A DNA stretch of 21,423 nucleotides, taken from assembly GCF_000090795.2 (NCBI RefSeq), contig NW_003546247.1, positions 497,030 to 518,452 on the forward strand, in the 5' to 3' direction. Shown one piece after another: positions 1 through 9,188 of this stretch. This stretch comes from Amphimedon queenslandica. Lineage: Eukaryota; Porifera; Demospongiae; Haplosclerida; Niphatidae. The translations under genes were made by a program, and so were the position numbers. The notes beneath the pieces are model-generated. The model ran no database searches, was not told where the DNA came from, and was given only the letters and a program-made list of their open reading frames with translations. The stretch's first letter is position 1. Each line of letters starts with the position of its first letter.

Positions 1-1
1 A

Positions 2-274
2 ATAGAACCAGTCACGGCCAAGTTCTATGGCAAGCAAGGAGTAACATTACAGCGTACACAGTTACCATTACTACCTTGCTGGGCAGCTACTATACATAAG
101 GTTCAGGGTCTATCTCTTGATGCTGCTGTAATCGATCTAGGTCCTAAAATGTTTGAAGATGGAATGGCATACGTTGCCTTAAGTAGAGTCAGAACACTCC
201 AAGGAGTTGCTCTACTAGGACTAGTCGAAAAGAAAATCACATCATCAACAGTAGCAAATGATGAAATGGATTGA
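2..274 (+). CDS. Pif1-family helicase, C-terminal fragment
   Basis: An open frame enters from the left edge and ends at TGA 272-274, giving about 90 residues. It carries the last helicase motifs of the Pif1/RRM3 superfamily 1B family. HKVQGLSLDAAVIDLG is the motif V region, with the Q-G-x-S/T-L signature. AYVALSRVRTLQGVALL is the motif VI region, whose Arg is the ATP-sensing arginine finger. These enzymes unwind DNA 5' to 3'. In invertebrate genomes most Pif1-like copies belong to Helitron transposons (Rep/Hel proteins) or are stand-alone Pif1-like genes. The visible tail (EKKITSSTVANDEMD) does not separate the two. The ATPase core and any Rep domain lie outside the window. The fragment is intact as far as it can be read. 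Family call is confident; Helitron origin is inference. Confidence 0.88.
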   Translation: MEPVTAKFYGKQGVTLQRTQLPLLPCWAATIHKVQGLSLDAAVIDLGPKMFEDGMAYVALSRVRTLQGVALLGLVEKKITSSTVANDEMD

Positions 275-370
275 CTAAGGAATCATAGATTTTAAATGAT
301 GATGTGTCTTCTGGGATAGTCAAGAGATAATATACTAATACAAATTAAAACCACATAAAGTGTTGTGGTA

Positions 371-470
371 TGTACAATATACTACACAACTCTTGACTCT
401 ATTCATAATAATGTAATGGAGGTACAATATACTACACAACTCTTGACTCTATTCATAATAATGTAATGGA
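371..470. repeat. Tandem duplication, 2 x 50 bp
   Basis: Positions 371-420 and 421-470 are identical except for the first base (t versus g). The unit contains gtacaatatactacacaac. The near-perfect identity suggests a recent duplication. No coding potential was seen. Confidence 0.95.
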
Positions 471-595
471 GATTGGGGATGGATGGTGGGCGCAGAAGTA
501 AAACATCACTCTTGCTTTTAGTATTGAGTGAAGATACCATTATAATGGAACATAATACATGTAGCATTACATGTATAATACATGTATTTCTCCAT

Positions 596-690
596 GGAGT
601 GGTGATAAGATGAATATAGTCACGCTCTTCGGAGTGATGATAAGATCAATTTAATCACGCTCTTCCGAGTGATGATAAAATTAATAATAA
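596..690. repeat. Tandem repeat, 35-bp unit, about 2.7 copies
   Basis: Units start at 596, 631 and 666 and share the pattern gagtgatgataagat followed by atcacgctcttc. The copies differ at several positions, so this array is older than the 50-bp duplication just upstream. Confidence 0.85.
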
Positions 691-708
691 TATTGTATTA
701 TAATCATA

Positions 709-947
709 TGTGACCATAATTGACAAAAGGGCCCTTATGGCGGATTTTAACAATGATTGTTATAATGGAAAATATCAACCTGTGAGTGCTTTGTTAGACA
801 ATCATTGTTTCTAAAAGTTTCATGGTAACTTTTTGCATCCTGTGGAGTAATTTTATGATGAATGGGACTCAGGAAGTTGGATTTCTTAGGCTAGAAAGAC
901 AAATTTCACTACCCGCCATAAGGTACCTTTTGTCAATTATGGTCACA
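709..947. mobile_element. 239-bp MITE with 35-bp terminal inverted repeats and TA flanks
   Basis: Terminal inverted repeats lie at 709-743 (starting TGTGACCATAATTGACAAAA) and 913-947 (its reverse complement), with about two mismatches (gg/ta near the inner part). A TA dinucleotide flanks both ends (707-708 and 948-949), as expected of Tc1/mariner-type target duplication. Inside, aacaatgattgt (749-760) and acaatcattgtt (798-809) form a second inverted pair. There is no coding capacity, so this is a non-autonomous element. The superfamily is inferred only from the TA flank. Confidence 0.88.
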
Positions 948-1239
948 TATATCTTTGTTTATATTTGTGTTATCTAAATGTGCATGTATAAAATCATCAT
1001 AAATAATGGTTTAAAATAATAGTAGTAAATAATTTTGATTTTAGAAATATTAATTATATACTTGTGAGCGATAAGTATACGGTGGTGAAAACAATCTTAG
1101 GAATTTTTTTACACTAATACGCTTGTTTTTGTTGTATAACAGTTCATTGATCACAGACTCAAAGTATATTATTTGGCTAAATTAGTTCATCCAGTCATCA
1201 TGGTGAATAATATGAACCGTTTACTGCAGCATGCTGTTC

Positions 1240-1988
1240 CTAGCTCATCATTCTATAGATTAAAGTAAACACTTGACTGATTGACTCAGATAGTCTCTAC
1301 ATGCTACTGGACAACACTGCCATATATTCTTGATATAAGTCCTCTGGTTTTTCCATTTTCTCCAATACCTCTTTTTTCTCTTTAGCAATTGTACATCTGT
1401 ATTAATCTTTCTTTTTGAATTTTTGTGACAATGTTCTGACAATTGTTTCTAAAGAAGATCTCTTCTGCTTTGCACTTCTGTGTCGGCATCGTTTGGGCTG
1501 TTACTAGTTGTGCCACTATTACTGGTATCTGTGGTACCAATAGCCTAATAATTCCCCTCGCTTGCAGTCTGCAGGTCTCTGGACTCTAAGCCAGTATCAA
1601 TTTGTTCTGTAGATTGAGATCCTGCCCATATAGTCTCACATTGGTCAAAGTATAACAGTACAACCCTGCTTTGTCCACTTTTCCTTCCAGTGTCAACAGC
1701 CTGACAATAATTCTGGCGCACAGCTTTCAGCTTAGTTGTGATGGCCTTGGTGAGTTCACTTTTAGCATGAGGATAATCCTTTCCTGTGATTGGCTGTGAC
1801 CTAGTGGTCGGTGCATTTACTGGCAACTCTGTTGGCATCATAGCAAGAATATCTCCGTATTTAGTTTTCATGCTTTCCCAGTCAACATTAACTGCCATTT
1901 GCTGAACCTTGTAATCCCTTGTTACACTCAACATTAGCTCACATTCGTCATCAGTCCATTTAAAGTGCTTTCCAATCCTTGTTGCCAT
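1240..1988 (-). pseudogene. Myb/SANT-like DNA-binding protein, broken copy
   Basis: ATG at 1988-1986 opens a clean stretch of 147 codons. Residues about 8-50 form a Myb/SANT-like helix bundle with the spaced tryptophans of FKWTDDECELML and VDWESMKTKYGDIL. A basic/aromatic stretch follows (LKAVRQNYCQAVDTGRKSGQ). Translation is broken by TAG at 1547-1545, but the same frame continues with an acidic Ser/Thr linker (TSNSGTTSNSPNDADTEVQS) to TAG at 1451-1449. A +1 shift then restores a coiled-coil-like tail containing KEKKEVLEKMEKPEDLYQEY, itself interrupted by TAA 1404-1402 and TAG 1299-1297 before the probable natural stop at 1242-1240. Proteins of this shape accompany PIF/Harbinger transposons or are domesticated from them. 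No transposase ORF was seen nearby. With three premature stops and a frameshift, I call it a pseudogene. Confidence 0.75.
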
Positions 1989-2220
1989 AGCTTGACCTAC
2001 AATAGTGCTGACTACCTCTGGTACTGTTGCCCTGCTAGATCAATCGCTCAGAAGCCCGCGAGCTAGTAATGTATTGAATCACATGACTAATTAATTTTTA
2101 TTTAATAATGGACATCGTTTTTATAACTAATGTAAACACTACAATACTGATTTATCGTTTTCCATTCCAGTAGCATTTTCAGATTTATTTGAAGTAGTGT
2201 AAATGCAGCCTTAAAGCCGC
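1989..2220. other. AT-rich spacer
   Basis: This is the region upstream of the Myb/SANT relic on the minus strand. It has a short GC-rich patch (cagaagcccgcgagctag) near 2045-2066 but no motif that I can support as a promoter. Confidence 0.5.
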
Positions 2221-2378
2221 CATACACTAGGCAACATGTTGCTTGCGACATTTGTGGTTACTTTTATTTTGTAAGCAACATGTTGCCAGAAATACAAGGC
2301 TGTTCTATTGCAGGAAACATGTTGCTTACAAGATCAAAGTAACCACAAATGTTGCATCGACATTTTGCCTAGTGTATG
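2221..2378. mobile_element. 158-bp fold-back (palindromic) element
   Basis: The left arm, from about 2221 to 2287, begins catacactaggcaa and contains acatttgtggttactttt and gtaagcaacatgtt. The right arm, from about 2312 to 2378, is its reverse complement with a few mismatches and ends ttgcctagtgtatg. A loop of about 24 bp separates them. The unit gcaacatgttgc is also internally palindromic. No clear target duplication was found. It could be a MITE or an extruding palindrome, and it has no coding capacity. Confidence 0.85.
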
Positions 2379-2515
2379 AAGCATAGGCATATTTGGACCC
2401 GGGCAAGCACTGGCTTTGTGCGGGTAGAAATTTGCAGCCATAATTATATTCATTAGTTATTGTATTATGCACAGTATTGTAACAGTGGGAGTACTTTTAA
2501 CCACAATAGTTAGCA

Positions 2516-2812
2516 CTGTCAACCAAGGGCGGATCTAGGATTTAATTTTGGGGGGGGGGCAATTGTGAAATGGGAGGGGTAATTAGGGGGTGTGGTCAAC
2601 TAAGCTTGTGCAAAACTTTTGGGGAAGTAAAAATTATGAAGACTAAGCTTGCTAAAATGAGCCATTTTGTGGTTTAAAGATAGTTTACATAGTCCAGTAT
2701 TGCAGCTCCTTCACAGTTTACACAGGTAAACCAAAGTTTATATTACTCCAGAAAATTTTTGGGGGGGCATTGCCCCCCCTGGTCCCCCCATAGATCCGCC
2801 ACTGCTGTCAAC
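2516..2812. mobile_element. 281-bp hAT-type MITE with 8-bp target duplication
   Basis: The perfect direct repeat ctgtcaac at 2516-2523 and 2805-2812 bounds the element at 2524-2804. The termini are imperfect inverted repeats sharing ggcggatcta: caagggcggatctagg on the left, and ccatagatccgccactg on the right, which reads CAGTGGCGGATCTATGG on the other strand. G-runs follow the left end and C-runs precede the right end. An 8-bp duplication and a CAGTGGCG-type end fit non-autonomous hAT elements. No transposase is present. The insertion lies between two near-copies of a short host motif (see findings). Confidence 0.85.
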
Positions 2813-2924
2813 CACAATAATTAGCACACACCTACATGTTACATGTGTTTATTGAGGCACCAGGGCAGCTATAGGTCTTAAATTTAAACTGCCTGTGCCC
2901 AAATTGCCCCAATAATCGTTAAAG

Positions 2925-2984
2925 GTATGATTAATTAATTAGATATGTGAATAATTAATTAAATATATGAATAATTAATTAATT
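2925..2984. repeat. Tandem 20-bp AT repeat, about 3 copies
   Basis: The repeat unit is approximately atatgaataattaattaa. It is flanked on both sides by ttgcccca. It is simple AT-rich sequence with no gene. Confidence 0.75.
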
Positions 2985-3853
2985 GCCCCAGTAGATGGAG
3001 AAGGCTAGATACGCCTATGGTATGAAGGGCTAAAGGTATAAGGTTCCAAACTACAGAACTAAAAACACAAACATGTACATCGTGTACATATACAATAGAC
3101 TCTGAGGAAAAACCAGAAGACTACAAAACTTAAAACTAATGTAAATAAATGTATACAGCAGACTGTCAATAAACCAGAAATTGTGAATCTAGTGAAAAAA
3201 ATTAAAACCAGTACGGTTAATATTGCTACGTACCAAAATGGTTGAAACTAAAACATTTTCATATAAGTAAAATACAGTAATGGTACAATGATGTGGATTT
3301 TCAGTGTCATTGTTTTGAATTAACAAAAGCTATACAACATTTAATTGCAATATAAGTGTAGAAATGATAATCCAAAACTAGTGAAGCAACCAAAACTGGT
3401 TTTACATCTTACCGTTTCTTATTAAGTGGTTCCTATAACCTGCCATGTTTAAAAATATGTACTTAAGTGCAGCATCCCAACCTTGTGATACATGTACTCA
3501 TTTTGAGTATCAACTTTGAGCTGATTTTGATCAAGTTTGGTTTTCTACGAATTCTCAAAGCTGCTCAAAAATCAGCTCATGTAGACTTTTGTCATACACC
3601 AATTTCATCAAATATGACTAGGAGAGAAATCTTTTAAATTTTTTCTGATACCTATACATGTACTTACGCTGTTTATCAAATTTGCGCTGATTCTAATAAA
3701 TTTTGCATTTTTTACGAATTTTTAAGTCGCTCCAGATGCCATGTAATGTATTCTGATCATGGAGCATGCTGCATGTTTAACTCACTTAGCATATTTTGTG
3801 ACAATGTATGCATTGTGTACAGGCCAGTTTTGCCCGGGTCATGTAATTGGTAC
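2985..3853. other. Gene-free AT-rich stretch with a diverged duplication
   Basis: No convincing coding frame was found. Two segments about 165 bp apart are related: gctgattttgatcaagtttg, then tacgaattctcaaagctgctc, near 3521-3566; and gctgattctaataaattttg, then tacgaatttttaagtcgctc, near 3687-3733. They look like an old duplication. Confidence 0.5.
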
Positions 3854-4344
3854 TTAAATTTTAATGGAGCTTAAGCACAAATAATTCCCGACTCTACAGT
3901 GCCATGCCATTACTATAATGGTACTGTTCTCACCTAGCATTATCCTTTCCTTCTTCAGTTACGGCTACTACAAATCCAGAACTTTGAGGATGTTCAAGTG
4001 AAATTACTTCAGCTTCGAACTTGAACATAACATTAGAATGAGGAATATAAACATTTCTCTTGAAAAGTCCAAAATTGTGGTCTTCCACATTATCACAATA
4101 ACCTAAAATAGAGACTATGAACAAGTTATCTAATTACCATTTCTCTGACGAGATGTCATCCACGTGTCAGGAGCACCTACTAAGACAATGACCCATTCTC
4201 CCATATTAACAATTTGTAGTGTGGTAATGGTACCTACCCTTCTCAGTAGGTGTCCTAGGTAAATTTTCTGGTTATTTGTTCTTCAGAAAAAACTTTAGAG
4301 AAGACAGATTGGATGAAACCAAGCTCCGCAGCTTTCTGACTTCA
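3854..4344 (-). pseudogene. Unrecognised gene relic, four coding blocks
   Basis: Block 1 (4344-4272) follows a TATAG acceptor and reads SEVRKLRSLVSSNLSSLKFF..., ending at TAA. A +1 shift at that point opens block 2 (about 4273-4138): NNQKIYLGHLLRRVG, then EWVIVLVGAPDTWMTSRQRN. Block 2 ends at donor ATG|GTAATT. A 35-bp intron (4137-4103, ending TATTTTAG) joins in phase to block 3 (4102-3934), with 55 full codons including DHNFGLFKRNVYIPHSN and SSGFVVAVTEEGKDNA. Block 3 ends at donor AG|GTGAGA. A 40-bp intron (3933-3894) would join in phase to a short terminal exon (3893-3854) ending TAA. I do not recognise the family; block 1 vaguely resembles a helical death-fold segment. The frame break before block 2 and the missing 5' part argue for a relic. 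The introns are unusually small, so block boundaries need transcript support. Confidence 0.45.
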
Positions 4345-4827
4345 CTATAAACAGCCACATGTTTTCATAATATGTGGGCCTATTGGAAATTGATCGCGTG
4401 AGTGCACATGCCAACTCAAATACGATCGATCGCTTAGCAAGTTCAAGCACAGTTAAAGTGGCTCAGCTCAGTTTACATAGAAAAGAATCAGGAACATATT
4501 TCATCCCAAATAATACAAACACCTTTGTAAGTTTAATTTTCCTATGTGGGTAGCTTACTTGATCGGTCTGTGACTGTAATCTTTAATAATATTTAATTAA
4601 ATTTTGTCCAGGAACTACAAAAAATTGCCACGCCATGGCAGGTGCTGTATCAGTGTTTTGGTACTAGAGTATTGTAATTCAAAGGCTTGTTATATCATAT
4701 TAATTACTGTTGTGGGATTAATAAGCATTCAAAGATTTAATAGTTGCCACATTTACAACAATTGCATTATGAAAACATGGTGCCTAAAGTGCCTTCAGAA
4801 TATTATCCTGAATTATACAACTCCTTT
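4345..4827. other. Gene-free AT-rich stretch
   Basis: A plus-strand frame near 4610-4675, following a tttgtccag acceptor-like site, reads ELQKIATPWQVLYQCFG and then stops. This is too little to call. A short palindromic patch (gatcgatcg) lies near 4425. Confidence 0.4.
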
Positions 4828-5415
4828 TAAGGTAAAACGGGCTGAACACACAATTTAGATTTTAGGACACGTTTTCTTTTTACTTTTTCTACAATATATA
4901 ATTTTTTCGATTTTTTTCTCAATAGTGAGATGCAATAAACTTAACTAAACTTTTTAAAATGGATGATAACTGAGTAAAGGATTCTTGAACATGATGACAG
5001 TACTTTCGTTTTAGTAATATGATTGTTTTTATAATAATATTTTCTATTGATGTATGTTCCATCACTTTTTCAAGTTTTCCAAAATGGGCTGCAATCTCTC
5101 ATAGAGTTTTGTTGACTTTCAAACATCAGTGTATCACAAAAGCATTTACTGCATACAAACTTGATTGAGTGCTTGCCTTCATTATGCCAGGATTGCAAGC
5201 TTTAGAGCATCGTACAGCCTGCATTCACCAGATGAAACAGCTAAATAAACAATAGTCAGGAAATACATACTGGTGGCCATTTTTATTAATGGTGTCACTA
5301 ATATGACGTCATAACTTAACTCCACCTTGCAATTAATTTTTCCCGCCAGTTTTATAGTATACAGAGGTATCCAGCAATGACACAAGATCAAAGATGGTGT
5401 ATTGTTTTCAAGGAA
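4828..5415 (-). repeat. Repeat family A, copy 1 (inverted relative to copy 2)
   Basis: The reverse complement matches 7690-8275 at roughly 85-90% by eye. Conserved landmarks are ctttgatcttgtgtcatt, tatgacgtcata (a CRE-type TGACGTCA palindrome), aatggccaccagtatgtatt, aagcttgcaatc and ttgtgatacactgatgtttg. Minus-strand reading frames across this copy are interrupted by stops in copy 2, so I see no conserved protein. It is probably a non-autonomous mobile element. No terminal inverted repeats were found. Confidence 0.8.
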
Positions 5416-6044
5416 GGCGAAGTGAATCTTTATTTTTCTAAATATCTCTGCTGTTGCTACCATTATCAGTAAGCTATGAAAAATTATTGTTATAGTGAGA
5501 CAATTTTAATAATAGTATTTTTATAAGTGTTTGCAATTAGCCTCACAGTTTAATGTGCTAATTTCATTTTGCTTGTCAGTCTGGGAATTATTTTTTAAGC
5601 TTGCATACCCTGTTCAAGAGATTGTTTAATTGCAAAATAATTTTCAAAACTAAAAATACCATAATGTAAAGTAATAAACAGCATCGTTCTGTTCCACTGG
5701 AAATGATCGAGTCATGAAGTCACAATGATAATCAGCTCAACTTCTGCATGAATTACTTTTCAAAAACTGTGATCAAGTCTAACTTACAGAGAGTGATGTA
5801 CAATGGTTACTTTAACCTTAAATAATTCAAAAATTGATTTTATTATAACAATTACGCATTTCAATGAAGTTATTCTACAATTTTCACTTGCTCCATCGTT
5901 CACAGAGGCACCTAAAAAACCAGAAGATGATAAAAGTGGCCCAATACAAAAGAATCTATACTTTTATGAGTGACAAATTATCAACACGCTTGTACTAATT
6001 GACTTAGAAAGGCAATCATCAATCTTTCAGACTTGATTCTTCCA
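5416..6044. other. Gene-free AT-rich stretch
   Basis: This lies between repeat A copy 1 and repeat B copy 1. There are no open frames with coding character and no structured repeat that I can support. Confidence 0.5.
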
Positions 6045-6510
6045 CATATGCGCAACTTAATGTAACAACAATGTTTTCAAATTGAGAATTTTTGTACAAT
6101 TAAATGAAATCATGCACTATCATCACTCATGTCTAGATAAAAAAGCTAAAAAAAGAGTGGAGCAGTTATTCAAAGTAAACAATATGGACAAATATTGTAC
6201 AAGTATTGTGTTTTATTATTATTACTTTTGCCAATGCAACTATAATGCAAATTTCTAGATATTAGGGAAATAATAAAACTCCAAAAAAACCAGAAATAGT
6301 TGTTCATTATTATTTAACTAACAATTATCCTAGAATGAATGACATAATTTACTGTCGTTCATAAGTGTGTGTGTACAAAAACCTTTTTATAGGAGGAGTA
6401 CTTTACAAGCTAACATTATAGGAAACATACACGTATGCATAAATGGCTATAACTTAAACTTAAATAAAGCATTGAAAGAATCAGATCTATACAACATGTA
6501 AAATTGTTTT
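6045..6510 (+). repeat. Repeat family B, copy 1
   Basis: It matches 8288-8695 in direct orientation, and its first about 65 bp match about 7465-7530. Shared landmarks are gaaatcatgcactatcatc, caatatggacaaat, gcaaatttctagatatta, gtactttac, and taacttaaactt followed by ctatacaacatg. Identity is roughly 75-80% by eye. It has no coding frame, and its origin is unknown. Confidence 0.75.
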
Positions 6511-7464
6511 TGAATTGAGCTACAATAGCTTCTTGATGATTGTTTCATATAAAATCAATTTCATTAGTCAAGAGTCATAATTCTATATAGTATTTTCTGC
6601 ATTGATAAGGTTTTAGTCGTGATATCTATACTCCTTGTTTATTTATTTTCATACATGCATGTTACCATGTACAACTTTACACAAGTCATGTTTTTTTCTC
6701 CATTTGTTGTAATTTCTTGAGAGGTACAGTAGTTGTAATTCTGTAGTATCACACAGCACATTTTCTACTTATTCATTTATGTTTATTTAAATGTATTAAT
6801 ATGTAGTATCACACAGCACAATTTCTACTTATTCATTTATGTTTATTTACAAGTATTAATAGAATGTGACATGCATCATTGCTAACTTTTGAGTTTTGCC
6901 TTGTGAGCATTTTACAAGCATCAGTCCACCTTTTTCAGTGTGTCTAGCTACATGTAGATTTACGTGTATCAAATTTAATGTTATATATGTGTGTACCTTA
7001 ATAGATTTGTAAAAACTTGGTTGAGAGTACTACTTCTATAAGATGACTAGCTCTTCAATCTTTTGTTTATCAGTTACTGTATTCCATGAGGTTGCAATAA
7101 TGAATTGGTTTAATTTTAATTTTTAATGACAACATTTATTGTTACTACATAACGTTAATTCATTATAATTGTGAACAAGTTCTCAATGGCTGTACACTAT
7201 AAATTAGAGCAACAGAGTGGACCAGCAAGGCAAATAAGTGTACATAACAAAAATAAATATATCAAATTATTAGCAGCTATTAAGCATGCTAAGAGTGAAA
7301 GACATGCTTACATGTATGTAACATTATGACTGGTATAACTAGCCAGAGAAATGCCTCCATGTATGTACATGTAACATTGTGACTATGGTATTACTTCATT
7401 GTCCTAACAGTACTTAAAATCGACTTAAAATGACATCATCAAATTGTCACTTTTGATTTTTACA
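6511..7464. other. Gene-free AT-rich stretch
   Basis: Apart from the 60-bp tandem duplication listed separately, it contains a small dispersed pair (catgtatgtaacattatgact near 7313 and catgtatgtacatgtaacattgtgact near 7360) and runs of acatgta. No gene was seen. Confidence 0.5.
6742..6861. repeat. Tandem duplication, 2 x 60 bp
   Basis: Units 6742-6801 and 6802-6861 share tgtagtatcacacagcaca and cttattcatttatgtttatt, with only a few mismatches (t/a at the centre, aatg/caag near the end). It is recent and non-coding. Confidence 0.93.
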
Positions 7465-7530
7465 AATCTTCAACTTGATGTAACATCATTGTTTTTAAAT
7501 TGAGGAACTTTTGGATGAAATTTTAATATT
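7465..7530 (+). repeat. Repeat family B, copy 2, left piece
   Basis: caacttgatgtaacatcattg followed by aaattgagg corresponds to caacttaatgtaacaacaatg...aaattgag at about 6053. The match then stops and resumes at about 8288, after repeat A copy 2. This is consistent with A having inserted into B. Confidence 0.6.
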
Positions 7531-7689
7531 TTTTTAATTGCTGCCATTTTATTGTACAGAAAATGTTGTACAACTTGTGCTATTTTAAAATTTTCACCAT
7601 GCGCTGTTTAGAAGTTATAGATCATTTAACATTAAATATTTAAAAAAATTCCTGCATAACTTTTTATACTTTATACGCCATCTTTCGCC

Positions 7690-8275
7690 ATCTTTGATCT
7701 TGTGTCATTTCTGAATACCTCTGTATACAATAAAACTGGCAGGAAAATATTAATTGCAAAGTGGGGTTAAGTTATGACGTCATATTAGTCAAACCATTAA
7801 TAAAAATGGCCACCAGTATGTATTTCCAGACTATTGCTAATTTAGCTGTTTAATCTAGTGAAAGCAGGCTCTACGAAGCTCTAAAGCTTGCAATCATGAC
7901 ATAATGAAGGCAAACACTCAATCAAGTTTGTATGCAGTAAATACTTTTGTGATACACTGATGTTTGAAAGTCAACAAAACTATATGAGAGATTGCCGCCC
8001 ATTTTGCAAAACTTGAAAAACTTTTACCAAATCATGCAACATACGTCAATAGAAATTCATATTATGGACACAATGATATTACTAAAAATTAGAGTACTCT
8101 CATCATGTTCAAGAATTCTTTACTCAGTTTTCATTCATTTTACAAAGTTTAGTAAAGTTTATTGCATCTCACTATTGAGAAAAAAATTGAAAAATTTATA
8201 TATTGTAGAAAAGTGTGAAGAAAACAATTTGTGTTCCTAAATCTAAATAATGCTTTCAGCCCGTTGTACCTTAAG
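7690..8275 (+). repeat. Repeat family A, copy 2
   Basis: It is the inverted partner of 4828-5415. It keeps the tatgacgtcata palindrome and the other landmarks but carries stop codons in every long frame that is open in copy 1. The outer match ends near cagcccgttgtaccttaagag. The inner match begins near ccatctttgatcttgtg. The two copies are separated by about 2.27 kb. Confidence 0.8.
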
Positions 8276-8287
8276 AGTTTCTTAGAG

Positions 8288-8695
8288 CTTAATGGAATCA
8301 TGCACTATCATCAGACATAACCAGATGAAAGAACAAAAAATAAAAAAAGAGCAGAGTAGTCGTACAAAATTGACAATATGGACAAATAATGTACGAGTAT
8401 ATTATTATTACTTAACTCAATGCAACTATTTACTTTAGTAAGCAAATTTCTAGATATTAAGTTAATAAAAGTACTTAAAAAACAGAAATAGTATTTTATA
8501 ATTTTTCTAACTATCATTTATCCTAACATTAAAGACAACTGATATAGATAAATGTGTGTGCAAAAAAATTTTTACTGGACAAGTACTTTACGAGCTTGGC
8601 ATAATAGGAAGCATACATGTATCTAATAAGTGGCTGTAACTTAAACTTCAAAGAGCATTAAAAAAATTAAAACTATACAACATGCAAAACAAAAA
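8288..8695 (+). repeat. Repeat family B, copy 2, right piece
   Basis: It resumes the B alignment at ggaatcatgcactatcatc and follows copy 1 to the ctatacaacatgcaaaac segment. It is non-coding. Confidence 0.75.
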
Positions 8696-9135
8696 ACTAT
8701 TATACAGTGCGTTGCATGACTCACCAAATTTGTATATCTTCATCTACTTAAAATTAGAATTACTTGTTTGACTTGTCATGGCATTAATTTGGATAATTGC
8801 ATGAATGAGGGACAAATACATGAATGAGAGATACATAAATTTATTACATAGTTTATTATGCAATTTAAAGTTCCTGTCATTACTGTATGTGTGTGTGTTG
8901 AGTATTAGGATCGAAATGTTCCTCACTGGCTGCTCGAAGGCATCTTCATCTGAAGGTGTACTAATGCTTACAGAGGAACACTGCAGAATACGAAGCAGTA
9001 CAAAATAACATTATACCCCTACCCTGCTTCTACCAATCTACATTTCCACCCTATTTTAACAAAGTTCAGACAATTTTTGATTAAGAAGTTATCATCATGT
9101 CAAATAGGATAAATGTCATAATGTTCTCATATTTT
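8696..9135. other. AT-rich stretch with one weak exon candidate
   Basis: On the minus strand, a TTCTGCAG acceptor near 8983 precedes an open run reading SVSISTPSDEDAFEQP up to a GTGAGG donor near 8928. It could be a microexon or chance. A short direct repeat (acatgaatgagagata and its neighbour) lies near 8800-8835. Confidence 0.35.
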
Positions 9136-9188
9136 TCAGACACCATCAATGTTGCATTTCTGATTTGGCTTAATTGCAATGGCTTCTG

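Noticed and set aside
1260-1442. Minus-strand open frame of 60 codons rich in Lys/Arg.
   Set aside because: It is a shifted reading of the coiled-coil tail of the Myb/SANT pseudogene.
5182-5463. Minus-strand open frame of 93 codons containing an amphipathic, hydrophobic protein-like sequence.
   Set aside because: It lies within repeat A; the second copy of A has stops in the same frame, so no protein is conserved.
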